The notes beneath the pieces are model-generated. The model ran no database searches, had not been told where the DNA came from, and saw nothing but the letters and a program-made list of their open reading frames with translations. DNA of 11,770 bases from an uncultured Chitinophagales bacterium (GTDB lineage: Bacteria > Bacteroidota > Bacteroidia > Chitinophagales > Chitinophagaceae), in the NCBI GenBank assembly GCA_946886475.1, contig CAMPIQ010000118.1:1-11770 (forward strand). Reading direction: 5' to 3'. Below are positions 1 to 7,362 of the stretch, piece by piece. The position numbers and the translations under genes are program-made. The stretch's first letter is position 1, and every line of letters starts with the position of its first letter.

Positions 1-14
1 TTATTTATCTATAA

Positions 15-1553
15 ATGAATTTTCTGGAGCCTATGTATTGGTATAAATCCTTCATCGTTTTAATTTGTTTAAGCTTTTCCTTTTCATCCATTGGTCAGAG
101 GATCGTTTATTCCGAGCCGGAAAAGGACGATTCCCGCAGGATGAATTTTGAGATCATTGGAAAGATCTCAGGCAACTTCCTTGTATATAAAGGCAACCGG
201 AACCAGCATCATATTGTGGCTTACGATAATGATATGGAGCAGGTGGCAAAAGAGGAACTGGACTATATCCCCGAAGACCGGATCATCAATATTGATTTCT
301 TTCCGTATAACGATTTTAGTTATATGATTTTTCAGTATCAGAAGAAGAACGTTGTATACTGTGATGCCGTAAAAGTGAATGGCATGGGAAAAAAGATCTC
401 TGATGTAATACCATTGGATACCACACACATAGGTTTTAACGCAAACAATAAGATCTACTCGGCTATAACCAGTGAGGATAAATCAAAATTGATGTTGTTT
501 AAGATCAATTCAAAGAACAGGTCAAAATTTATAGTAACCACCCGGTTATTTAATAATAATCTTGAACAGATCAATAGGTCCAGGTTTTTGATGCCTATGG
601 AAGAGCACAACGATTACCTGGATGAATTTCATATTGACAATGACGGAGACATGGTTTTTGCGAAGGTGAACCGCAACAGCAATGAAACCATAATTAGTAG
701 CAGCCTGCTCTGGAAGCCTGCTGAATCAGATACTTTAATGAACATTGTGATTCCCCAGGACGACAGGTACCTGGATGATATCCATATCAAAGTAGACAAC
801 GTAAACAAAAGATATTTTCTTTCATCCTTTTATTACAAGCAGAAAAGAGGAAATGTGGAAGGCTTTTATTTTTATGTATGGGATAAGCAAACGAAATACC
901 CGGCTATGCAGAATTCGCTTGTGCTGAGCGATGAATTAAGAAAGGAAGCAAAAGGGGATGCCAATATAAAAATGGCCTTCAATGATTATTTTATCCGCAA
1001 TGTGATTGTGAAAAGAGACGGCGGTTTCATCATAAATGCGGAAGCTTATTACACCACTTCAAGGTTCAGAAACTGGAACCGCTGGAATTACCTTTATGGA
1101 ATGCCCTATAATTCCTATGATTATTACACCAGCTATTCACCCATGTATAATACCTGGTGGTGGAGAAACAGGTATGATAATTCCCAGGCCGTACGGCACC
1201 ACGCTGATAACCTCACCATACTTTCTTTTGATAAACATGGTTCCCTGCAATGGAGTAGCGTTATACATAAAGAACAATTTGACGATGAAGGGGATGACCG
1301 GATCTCTTTTACCCTGGCCAATACCGGCAGCCAGATCCATTATATTTTCAATATGGATGAGAAGAGAACGCTTTTGCTGAATGATTATACCCTGTCGCCT
1401 GGCGGACAGGTGAGTCATAACCCAACACTCAAAAATCTTGACAGGGGTTATGAGTTCATGCCCAAATATGGTAAACAGGTAAGCAGCTACCAGGTGATAC
1501 TGCCTTGTTTTTACAGGAATTACATTTGCTTTGCAAAACTGGAATTTAATTAA
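15..1553 (+). CDS. Secreted protein of unknown function
   Basis: A 512-residue protein that I do not recognise beyond its resemblance to uncharacterised Bacteroidota exported proteins. Residues about 8-28 form a hydrophobic signal peptide with short polar residues before the likely cut near SIGQ, so it is probably exported to the periplasm or outer surface. ATG 15 gives six residues before a second Met (ATG 33), and the shorter form would make a more typical signal peptide, so the start is uncertain. The rest alternates short beta-type strands with charged loops (repeats of the 'D-N-D-x-x' and 'Y-x-x-S-F' kind), compatible with a beta-propeller or beta-sandwich, but this is only an impression. 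Residues about 347-390 are strikingly rich in Tyr, Trp, Asn and Arg, including three consecutive Trp. The next gene starts 12 bases downstream, suggesting co-transcription. No catalytic motif was seen. Confidence 0.85.
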   Translation: MNFLEPMYWYKSFIVLICLSFSFSSIGQRIVYSEPEKDDSRRMNFEIIGKISGNFLVYKGNRNQHHIVAYDNDMEQVAKEELDYIPEDRIINIDFFPYNDFSYMIFQYQKKNVVYCDAVKVNGMGKKISDVIPLDTTHIGFNANNKIYSAITSEDKSKLMLFKINSKNRSKFIVTTRLFNNNLEQINRSRFLMPMEEHNDYLDEFHIDNDGDMVFAKVNRNSNETIISSSLLWKPAESDTLMNIVIPQDDRYLDDIHIKVDNVNKRYFLSSFYYKQKRGNVEGFYFYVWDKQTKYPAMQNSLVLSDELRKEAKGDANIKMAFNDYFIRNVIVKRDGGFIINAEAYYTTSRFRNWNRWNYLYGMPYNSYDYYTSYSPMYNTWWWRNRYDNSQAVRHHADNLTILSFDKHGSLQWSSVIHKEQFDDEGDDRISFTLANTGSQIHYIFNMDEKRTLLLNDYTLSPGGQVSHNPTLKNLDRGYEFMPKYGKQVSSYQVILPCFYRNYICFAKLEFN

Positions 1554-1565
1554 TAGCATTGCTAT

Positions 1566-2546
1566 GTGATTGGTGTATTCAAACAAAAATCCCCCGGGAA
1601 TATCGGTGTACTTTTTATTTTCGGGCTCCTGCTGAAAATGCCTTTATTTCTTTATCCCAAACAAGTGGTGATAAGGGAAACTGACGGGCGACTCTATCAA
1701 TGGCTTATTGATATATTACCAGGCGATCCCCTGCTTTACGCTGTTATTTCATTTACTTTACTGTATTCACAGGCCCTCATGCTTAATTACCTGGTAAATG
1801 AATACAGGATGATGGCAAGGCAATCTTTTTTGCCGGGTATGGCTTACATCCTGGTAACCTCTTTGCTTCCTGAATGGAATTACCTCTCTTCTCCACTCCT
1901 GGCCAATACATTTATCATCTGGATGTTCATCCTCCTGTTTAAATTGTATAATTCATCAAACGCCAGGCCCCAGGTATATAATATCGGCTTAATTGCAGGC
2001 ATCAGCTCGTATATATTTTTTCCAACCACAGCATTTGTTATCTGCGTTCTTTTGGGCCTGCTTATCCTGAAACCATTCCGTTTCAATGAAATCGCCTTGT
2101 TCATTCTGGGGTGGACAACGCCATATTATTTCCATGCTGTTTATCTTTTTCTTAATGACCAGTTGAACGTTATTAATTTCTTTCCGCATATCTCTTTCAG
2201 GGTTCCTGTGATAAAAAGCTCAATTCCCCTTGCTGCCGGCACTTTGCTGCTGGCCATCCCTTTCCTGATAGGGGGTTATTTTGTGCAAACCCATTTAACC
2301 AAAATGCTCATTCAGGTAAGAAAGAACTGGAGCATATTATTATTGTACCTCTTGCTCGCGTTCTTTGTTCCATTTATCAACAGCGATAATTCCTTCCATA
2401 CATGGATCCTCATTACAGCCCCGTTTACAGCTTTCCATGCCTGTGCTTATTCTTATCCCATTAAAAAATGGCTGCCGCTTTTTCTTTTTATGATCACCAT
2501 AGGTTACATTCTTTATCAACAATATGGAACTCCAACATGGCATTAA
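1566..2546 (+). CDS. DUF6427-type polytopic membrane protein
   Basis: A 326-residue integral membrane protein with about nine or ten hydrophobic segments (roughly residues 12-30, 54-76, 109-127, 138-168, 173-195, 219-240, 255-270, 277-295 and 302-318). The N-terminal pattern M-I-x-x-F-K-x-K-S-P-G-N and the overall length match the uncharacterised DUF6427 family of Bacteroidota inner-membrane proteins. The function is unknown. The start is a GTG at 1566, because the family pattern begins exactly there. An ATG at 1564 is out of frame and is followed directly by TGA. The gene lies 12 bases after the secreted protein upstream, so the two are probably one transcript. The family assignment is from memory of its N-terminal motif and hydrophobicity, not from a search. 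Confidence 0.85.
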   Translation: MIGVFKQKSPGNIGVLFIFGLLLKMPLFLYPKQVVIRETDGRLYQWLIDILPGDPLLYAVISFTLLYSQALMLNYLVNEYRMMARQSFLPGMAYILVTSLLPEWNYLSSPLLANTFIIWMFILLFKLYNSSNARPQVYNIGLIAGISSYIFFPTTAFVICVLLGLLILKPFRFNEIALFILGWTTPYYFHAVYLFLNDQLNVINFFPHISFRVPVIKSSIPLAAGTLLLAIPFLIGGYFVQTHLTKMLIQVRKNWSILLLYLLLAFFVPFINSDNSFHTWILITAPFTAFHACAYSYPIKKWLPLFLFMITIGYILYQQYGTPTWH

Positions 2547-2558
2547 CGGCCTTGTAAG

Positions 2559-2566
2559 TATCTTTG
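2559..2566 (+). promoter_or_regulatory. Bacteroidota -7 box (TATCTTTG) before purQ
   Basis: TATCTTTG matches the Bacteroidota -7 consensus TAnnTTTG exactly. It lies in the 38-base gap after the preceding stop codon and ends 18 bases before the purQ ATG, giving a leader of about 14 bases. I see no convincing TTTG about 19-20 bases upstream, so the call rests on the -7 box and its position alone. Confidence 0.45.
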
Positions 2567-2584
2567 CTTTTCAAAATTCCAGTA

Positions 2585-3259
2585 ATGAAATTCGGTGTAG
2601 TTGTTTTCCCCGGTTCCAATTGCGACAGAGATATACATGATGCCCTGGTGCACGACCTAAAGCAGGAATGCACCATGCTTTGGCATAAGGACAGTGATCT
2701 TTCGGCTTTTTCAACAGCCGATTGTATTGTTTTGCCCGGTGGTTTTTCTTATGGTGATTACCTGCGTACAGGCGCTATAGCACGTTTCAGTCCTGTAATG
2801 CAGGCTGTTGTTGATTTTGCCAACAGGGGTGGGAAAGTGCTTGGTATATGCAATGGTTTTCAGATCCTTTGCGAATCGCGGTTATTGCCGGGTGCCCTGC
2901 TTAGAAATAATAACCAGCAGTATATCTGTAAAAATGTATTTGTTAAGGATATTGAAAATAATATTTACCGGATCCCGATTGCACATGGCGAAGGCCGGTA
3001 TTATGCAAATGATGACACGCTGGACCAGCTGGAAAGAAACGGACAGGTGATGTTAAGATATTGCAATGAAAATGGGGAGATCACGGCAAATGCCAATCCA
3101 AATGGATCTGTAAGGAATATTGCCGGGATCTGTAATGAACAAAGAAACGTAATTGGTATGATGCCGCATCCTGAAAGGGCCTGTTCTCCTTTATTGGGAA
3201 ATACCGATGGCCGTAAAGTGTTTGAATTGTTATTTTCCCTGGTTTTGGAGACCGCTTAA
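2585..3259 (+). CDS. purQ: Phosphoribosylformylglycinamidine synthase, glutaminase subunit PurQ
   Basis: Glutamine amidotransferase subunit that releases ammonia from glutamine for step four of purine synthesis (FGAR to FGAM) and works in a complex with PurL and usually PurS. The 224-residue length is typical. The class I glutaminase triad is visible: the nucleophile Cys89 in LGICNGFQ, and His195 and Glu197 in MMPHPERA. The family blocks [12 protein letters not shown] (residues 5-16), [11 protein letters not shown] (51-61) and AHGEGRYY (133-140) are all present. ATG 2585 is chosen because [10 protein letters not shown] is the family start; an in-frame TTG at 2564 would add seven unlikely residues and lies inside the presumed promoter box. 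A separate PurQ implies that this organism uses the multi-subunit enzyme rather than the single-chain large PurL, but no purL or purS lies in the window. Confidence 0.97.
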   Translation: MKFGVVVFPGSNCDRDIHDALVHDLKQECTMLWHKDSDLSAFSTADCIVLPGGFSYGDYLRTGAIARFSPVMQAVVDFANRGGKVLGICNGFQILCESRLLPGALLRNNNQQYICKNVFVKDIENNIYRIPIAHGEGRYYANDDTLDQLERNGQVMLRYCNENGEITANANPNGSVRNIAGICNEQRNVIGMMPHPERACSPLLGNTDGRKVFELLFSLVLETA

Positions 3260-3317
3260 ATTACTTTAACAACTTTCAAGAAATTTAGTTCTGAAATTTG
3301 TAATCAAATTTAAAAAC

Positions 3318-3767
3318 ATGAGGAGATTAAGTTTTATACTCATTGCCATTTTTACTACAGGTATTGCTTTTGCCCAGAACGATCCGGTTAGCTTTAGCTT
3401 TGCCAGCAAAAAAATAAGCAACAATGTTTATGAGGTGCACATTACCGCTTCTCTGGACAGGGGGTGGCATCTGTATTCCCAGTCGCAGCCAAAGGATGCC
3501 ATTGCATTACCTACAACCATCAATTTCAATAAAAATCCATTGCTGGAATTTGACGGCAGTGTAAAGGAGATAGGCAAGCTTGAAAAATTTGTTGACAAGG
3601 AACTGGATGTGAGCGCAAACCAGTACAGCAACCAGGTTACGTTCGTACAAAAAGTAAAAGTGAAAGGGAAGGCCAAAACCAATGTAACGGGCAAATTGGA
3701 ATACCAGGTATGTACTGATGAAAAATGCCTGCCGGCAAAAACTGTTAACCTGTCAATAGCACTTTAA
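3318..3767 (+). CDS. Secreted DsbD N-terminal (alpha) domain protein
   Basis: A 149-residue exported protein: signal peptide 1-19 (cut after AFA), then a single immunoglobulin-like domain related to the periplasmic alpha domain of DsbD. Two cysteines, Cys132 and Cys137, sit near the end in the position where DsbD-alpha carries its redox pair, so a thiol-disulfide exchange role in the periplasm is plausible. It shares landmarks with the start of the next protein (S-K-K/R-I-S, then Y-E, then G-W-H/Q-L-Y), so the two are tandem paralogs. It stops before any membrane segment or thioredoxin domain. It is followed by a hairpin terminator. I infer that it could deliver electrons from the adjacent DsbD to periplasmic targets. 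Which targets is not shown by the sequence. Confidence 0.9.
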   Translation: MRRLSFILIAIFTTGIAFAQNDPVSFSFASKKISNNVYEVHITASLDRGWHLYSQSQPKDAIALPTTINFNKNPLLEFDGSVKEIGKLEKFVDKELDVSANQYSNQVTFVQKVKVKGKAKTNVTGKLEYQVCTDEKCLPAKTVNLSIAL

Positions 3768-3790
3768 TAGATGAAATAGTTTTCTTTTGC

Positions 3791-3823
3791 AAACGAGTTC
3801 TTACCAGGAACTCGTTTTATTTT
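3791..3823 (+). terminator. Hairpin terminator between the two dsbD-like genes
   Basis: A perfect 10-bp stem (3791-3800 with 3808-3817, AAACGAGTTC/GAACTCGTTT) has a 7-base loop and is followed by a T-rich run. It lies 23 bases after the stop of the small alpha-domain gene and 18 bases before dsbD. It would limit read-through from the first gene into the second, or act as an attenuator. Confidence 0.75.
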
Positions 3824-3841
3824 ATATAAAAGAATTCAGGG

Positions 3842-5782
3842 ATGAATAAAATCGGATATGTTTTATTGATCGTTAGTTTGCTCCTAAATGGTATGGTGTC
3901 TGCCCAGGATAGTGTATTTACATGGAATGTTACCAGCAAACGGATCAGCCCGGGTCAGTATGAACTAGTATTTACTTCACCGGGGGCAGCAGGCTGGCAA
4001 TTATATGCGCCACAGATTTTACTGGATGTTCCGTCTGCCCGGCTTGATTTTTCTGATTCTTCCATACAGCTTCAGGGAAACCTCAGCGATTCAGGTTCAC
4101 TCAAAACCATTGAAAATGTTTTTGGAGCCGGCATCGGCGTATATGAGGGTGCTGTTGCCTGGAAGCAACTGGTAACCATTGAGGGGACGGTGCCTGCCAT
4201 TTTGCAGGACACTTTGATGTATAGTTATGGGAGGGGGGATGAGTTTTACCAGGGTAGCTTTGTTTTTTCTGCCGGGATGGAAGGAGGGCAGGCAAGTACT
4301 ACCAGGATCAAAATACCCGGCCTTGATGTTCGCAACCCTGTAAATAATTGTGGTGATGATGAAACGGACAATGAATCACTCTTTACCATTTTTCTGCTGG
4401 GGTTCACCGGCGGACTAATAGCACTGATCACCCCCTGTGTATTTCCATTGATACCCCTTACGGTTTCATTCTTTACAAAAAGATCAACCAACAGGAAGAG
4501 GGGTATTGCCAATGCATTATGGTATGGCTTAAGTATTTTCCTGATCTATGTTCTCTTAAGTCTTCCATTTCACCTGGTAGATTCTGCCAATCCCGAAATA
4601 TTGAATAACATCTCCACCAACATGTGGGTGAACCTGATCTTCTTTGTCATTTTTATTTTATTCGCCCTGTCATTTTTTGGCTTATACGAAATAACGCTTC
4701 CTAGTAGTTTTGCCAATAAAACAGATTCAAAGTCGGGCATTGGTGATATCTGGGGCATCTTTTTTATGGCCCTCACCCTTGCCATAGTTTCATTTTCCTG
4801 TACCGGGCCAATTCTGGGTTCTTTACTGGCCGGTGTTTCAAGTGGAGGAAGTACGGGAGGTGCCACTTTACTTACACTTGGAATGGCTGGTTTTGGAGTA
4901 GGTTTAGGATTGCCGTTCGCCTTATTTGCTATGTTTCCGGGTTGGTTACAGTCTTTGCCTAAATCAGGAGGCTGGTTAAATTCAGTAAAAGTGGTGTTAG
5001 GATTTCTTGAGTTAGCCCTGGCTGTAAAATTTCTTTCCAATGCCGACCTGGTGGAGCAGTGGCATTTGTTGAAAAGGGAGATCTTTATAGGTATCTGGGT
5101 AGTGATAGGTATTCTGACGGTATTGTATCTGCTCGGCATATTAAGAGGGAAAAATAGTCCGAAACCAAAAATGTCGGCTACCCGTTGGGGTTTTGCTGCC
5201 CTTTTTGCGGCAATCACCCTGTATCTTATTCCCGGACTCACTAATACAACCTGGGCCAATTTGAAATTGATCAGTGGCTTTCCTCCACCATTGTGTTACA
5301 GTGTATACCAGCAACCTGTGAACTGCATCAGAAATGTACAACCCTTACATGAATATGAGGAGGCACTTAAAATAGCAAAGGCCCAAAATAAACCGGTGCT
5401 CATTGATTTTACAGGCTGGGCCTGTGTGAACTGCAGGCGCATGGAAGAAAATGTTTGGACAGATCCTGAAGTTTCTGAACTGATGAAGAATAGTTTTGTA
5501 GTGGTTTCTTTGTATGTGGATGAAAGAAAAAGACTTCCGCCAACACAGCAGATTGAGTTTAAAGCAGGCAACGGTGAAACAAAAAGAATAATTTCCGTTG
5601 GAGATAAGTGGACCAATTTTCAGATCGAGAATTTTTATAAAACATCGCAACCCCAATATGCTATTATCAGCCCGGATGAAAAGGCACTTACCAGAACCAA
5701 GACCTATACGCCCGATGCAAAGGAATTCGAGGACTGGCTGAAATGTGGTTTGGATGCGTATGATAAATACAATAAAAAATGA
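3842..5782 (+). CDS. dsbD: Thiol:disulfide interchange protein DsbD
   Basis: Inner-membrane protein that carries electrons from cytoplasmic thioredoxin to periplasmic thiol proteins. The 646 residues comprise a signal peptide (1-21), a periplasmic alpha-like domain (about 23-148), a membrane core with about eight segments (about 180-465), and a C-terminal thioredoxin-fold domain (about 500-640). The core cysteines are visible: Cys199 in ALITPCVFPLIPL and Cys320 in VSFSCTGPILGS. The thioredoxin domain has the active site WACVNC (Cys528, Cys531) and a probable cis-Pro at 604. Oddities: the alpha-like domain has no cysteine at all, where E. coli DsbD has its redox pair and the upstream paralog has Cys132/Cys137. 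Extra cysteines sit at 170, 485 and 495 in periplasmic linkers. The usual alternative for this architecture is a cytochrome c biogenesis protein, but the three-part layout favours DsbD. Confidence 0.95.
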   Translation: MNKIGYVLLIVSLLLNGMVSAQDSVFTWNVTSKRISPGQYELVFTSPGAAGWQLYAPQILLDVPSARLDFSDSSIQLQGNLSDSGSLKTIENVFGAGIGVYEGAVAWKQLVTIEGTVPAILQDTLMYSYGRGDEFYQGSFVFSAGMEGGQASTTRIKIPGLDVRNPVNNCGDDETDNESLFTIFLLGFTGGLIALITPCVFPLIPLTVSFFTKRSTNRKRGIANALWYGLSIFLIYVLLSLPFHLVDSANPEILNNISTNMWVNLIFFVIFILFALSFFGLYEITLPSSFANKTDSKSGIGDIWGIFFMALTLAIVSFSCTGPILGSLLAGVSSGGSTGGATLLTLGMAGFGVGLGLPFALFAMFPGWLQSLPKSGGWLNSVKVVLGFLELALAVKFLSNADLVEQWHLLKREIFIGIWVVIGILTVLYLLGILRGKNSPKPKMSATRWGFAALFAAITLYLIPGLTNTTWANLKLISGFPPPLCYSVYQQPVNCIRNVQPLHEYEEALKIAKAQNKPVLIDFTGWACVNCRRMEENVWTDPEVSELMKNSFVVVSLYVDERKRLPPTQQIEFKAGNGETKRIISVGDKWTNFQIENFYKTSQPQYAIISPDEKALTRTKTYTPDAKEFEDWLKCGLDAYDKYNKK

Positions 5783-5817
5783 AAAAGCCCCCCCGCAGCA
5801 TGCGAGGGGGCTTTTTT
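5782..5817. terminator. Strong bidirectional terminator between convergent genes
   Basis: An A5-G-C7 run (5782-5794) pairs with G5-C-T6 (5806-5817) through a GC-rich stem extended by CGC/GCG around a short loop, with one C/A mismatch. With A-tract on one side and T-tract on the other, it can end transcription from both dsbD and the opposing small gene. Its first base is the last base of the dsbD stop codon. Confidence 0.9.
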
Positions 5818-5831
5818 ATTGCCAGTGAATT

Positions 5832-6053
5832 TTAATATTCATCTTCATTAAATAAAAAGTCTTCCTGGGATGGATAGTCAGGCCAGATGTCTTCAATACT
5901 TTCGTAGACTTCTCCTTCATCTTCCAGTTCCTGGAGATTTTCTATCACTTCAATGGGAGCTCCTGAACGGATAGAGTAGTCGATCAGTTCATCTTTAGTA
6001 GCCGGCCAGGGCGCTTCTTCAAGATAGGATGCCAATTCTAAAGTCCAAAACAT
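5832..6053 (-). CDS. Small acidic DUF2795-type protein
   Basis: A 73-residue, very acidic soluble protein with no signal peptide or membrane segment. Its sequence pattern (W-T-L-E-L-A-S-Y-L-E, then P-W-P-A-T-K-D-E-L, then I-W-P-D-Y-P near the end) is one I recognise as a highly conserved small protein of Bacteroidota annotated with a DUF2795 domain. The family's function is unknown. The N-terminal two thirds look helical and the tail is an Asp/Glu-rich stretch ending in N-E-D-E-Y. It is transcribed toward dsbD and shares the strong terminator at 5782-5817. A good promoter match lies upstream at 6139-6169, which implies a 5' leader of about 80 bases, long for so short a gene. Confidence 0.9.
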   Translation of the reverse strand: MFWTLELASYLEEAPWPATKDELIDYSIRSGAPIEVIENLQELEDEGEVYESIEDIWPDYPSQEDFLFNEDEY

Positions 6054-6138
6054 CGTGCTTAAATTTTATTGTTACTGTAGAAAAAGTTGAAGAATAATTA
6101 CTGTGCCAGTATCCTCATCAAACCCTTCAAATTTTTCG

Positions 6139-6169
6139 CAAATGTAGTTTTATTAAGCAATTTTCCAAA
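6139..6169 (-). promoter_or_regulatory. Promoter for the DUF2795-type gene
   Basis: Read on the minus strand, TTTG (6169-6166), then 19 bases, then TACATTTG (6146-6139) fits the Bacteroidota sigma-factor consensus TTTG-N19-TAnnTTTG. Transcription would start near 6134, leaving about 80 bases before the ATG at 6053. Confidence 0.65.
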
Positions 6170-6195
6170 TGTTGTTTAAAAAGCATAGAACGAAC

Positions 6196-6226
6196 TTTGC
6201 TTTGCGGTATTGTTTAAGGATATTTG
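6196..6226 (+). promoter_or_regulatory. Promoter for the RDD-containing ABC ATPase
   Basis: TTTG (6196-6199), 19 bases, then GATATTTG (6219-6226) matches the consensus TTTG-N19-TAnnTTTG at every constrained position but the first T of the -7 box. The predicted start near 6231 gives a leader of about 18 bases to the ATG at 6249. The -33 box lies 27 bases from the opposing -33 box, so the region 6054-6248 is a compact divergent promoter. I see no other gene in it. Confidence 0.6.
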
Positions 6227-6248
6227 AACCCATTCAACCAGTATAGAA

Positions 6249-7325
6249 ATGCTGTCAGCAAGGAATATTCATAAAAGATACGGACCCGTGGAGGTGTTGA
6301 AAGGCGTTGATATAGACATCCATGCAGGGGAGATCGTTAGCATTGTGGGACCTTCGGGCTCCGGTAAATCTACTTTATTACACATACTGGGTACGCTGGA
6401 CAATGCCGATCATGGGATGGTGGAGATCAGCGGGGTAAGGTTAGAAAGCAGGCCTTCCCTGAATATCAAACCGGCTCCCTGGTGGAAAAGGTTGATCAAT
6501 TGGCTGATCGATATCACCATCATCTCGGTTATTAACTACTATCTTTTTAATTTTCTTCTGGAAAACATTCCTTCTTTAGCAGAAATCAACCTAATGGCTG
6601 GAATGGGCATCCTCGGCATCCTTATCTTATTTATTTATTACACACTGCTGGAGGGGCTTACCGGGAGGTCAATTGGAAAATACCTTACGGGCACAAAACT
6701 GATGATATCAAGAGATTATTCAAAACCCCGGCTGATCAATTGCATTAACCGTTCATTAGCCAGGCTGATACCATTTGAGGTCTTCAGTTTTTTTTCAGGC
6801 AGGCCGGTAGGATGGCATGATACACTGGGAAATGCAATGGTAACGGATTCAAAAATCCCTTGGCAGGAACGCAAAGGGTTATCGGCCGACCAGTTATCAA
6901 ATTTCCGGAATAAAAAAATAGGCTTTGTATTCCAGTTTCATCATTTATTACCCGAATTCACTGCGCTGGAAAATGTTTGTATAGCAGGATGGATCAATTC
7001 CAATAAAAAAGATGTAAAAGAAAGAGCTATTAAACTGCTAAACATTCTGGGATTAAAGGACAGACTTCATAATAAACCTGGTCAGCTTTCAGGCGGGGAA
7101 CAACAAAGAGTGGCCGTTGCCCGTGCCCTCATCAACAATCCTGATATTGTATTTGCTGATGAACCAACAGGTAATCTTGACACTGCAAATGCAAAAGAAC
7201 TGCACCATTTATTTTTCGAACTTCGAAAGGAATTCAATCAGACTTTTTTAATTGTAACACATAATGAGGAACTGGCACAGTTAAGCGACCGTATGCTGAC
7301 GATGAAGGATGGGAGAATGAGTTAA
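6249..7325 (+). CDS. LolD-type ABC ATPase with an RDD membrane domain inserted
   Basis: A 358-residue ATPase of the LolD/MacB type, normally a cytoplasmic subunit that drives lipoprotein release or MacB-like transport. Walker A is GPSGSGKST (34-42), Q-loop Gln229 in [15 protein letters not shown], signature LSGGE (280-284), Walker B DIVFADE (299-305), D-loop GNLD (308-311) and switch His338. All are intact. About 142 residues (68-209) interrupt the domain between Walker A and the Q-loop. They look like an RDD family domain: R81 and D88 in RLINWLID, hydrophobic segments about 83-105 and 115-137, [10 protein letters not shown] (139-148), R168 and R172 before IPFE (174-177), and GWHD (188-191). 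Without the insert the protein would be about 216 residues, a normal LolD length. No permease gene is nearby. The intact frame and promoter argue for a real gene. Confidence 0.93.
   Translation: MLSARNIHKRYGPVEVLKGVDIDIHAGEIVSIVGPSGSGKSTLLHILGTLDNADHGMVEISGVRLESRPSLNIKPAPWWKRLINWLIDITIISVINYYLFNFLLENIPSLAEINLMAGMGILGILILFIYYTLLEGLTGRSIGKYLTGTKLMISRDYSKPRLINCINRSLARLIPFEVFSFFSGRPVGWHDTLGNAMVTDSKIPWQERKGLSADQLSNFRNKKIGFVFQFHHLLPEFTALENVCIAGWINSNKKDVKERAIKLLNILGLKDRLHNKPGQLSGGEQQRVAVARALINNPDIVFADEPTGNLDTANAKELHHLFFELRKEFNQTFLIVTHNEELAQLSDRMLTMKDGRMS
6450..6875 (+). other. Segment encoding the in-frame RDD domain insert
   Basis: Codons 68-209 of the ATPase gene. The boundaries come from aligning this protein with the uninterrupted ABC ATPase at 7998-8705: from the Walker A lysine to the Q-loop glutamine there are 46 residues in the control and 189 here. 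The two hydrophobic segments form one hairpin, so both ends would lie on the cytoplasmic side, where the ATPase halves must be. I see no direct repeats at the junctions that would mark a recent insertion. Confidence 0.8.
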
Positions 7326-7362
7326 CAGCTTTCTTATTACCATAAATCATCTGCCTCCGGGG

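Noticed and set aside
1137..1586. A 149-codon minus-strand open frame over the end of the first gene
   Set aside because: It is antisense to a signal-peptide-bearing gene with a consistent frame, and has no recognisable domain or promoter.
2564..2584. Upstream TTG start for purQ
   Set aside because: The seven added residues do not fit the family, and the TTG is part of the presumed -7 box; ATG 2585 matches the known opening.
4570..5259. A 229-codon open frame on the minus strand across dsbD
   Set aside because: It lies wholly antisense to the well-supported dsbD membrane core, and its translation (many Pro/Lys/Asn, no domain) reads as a shadow.
6450..6875. The RDD insert as a frameshift fusion of two genes
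   Set aside because: An end-to-end fusion would leave one domain whole. Here the ATPase continues in frame on both sides with all motifs intact, so it is an internal insertion.
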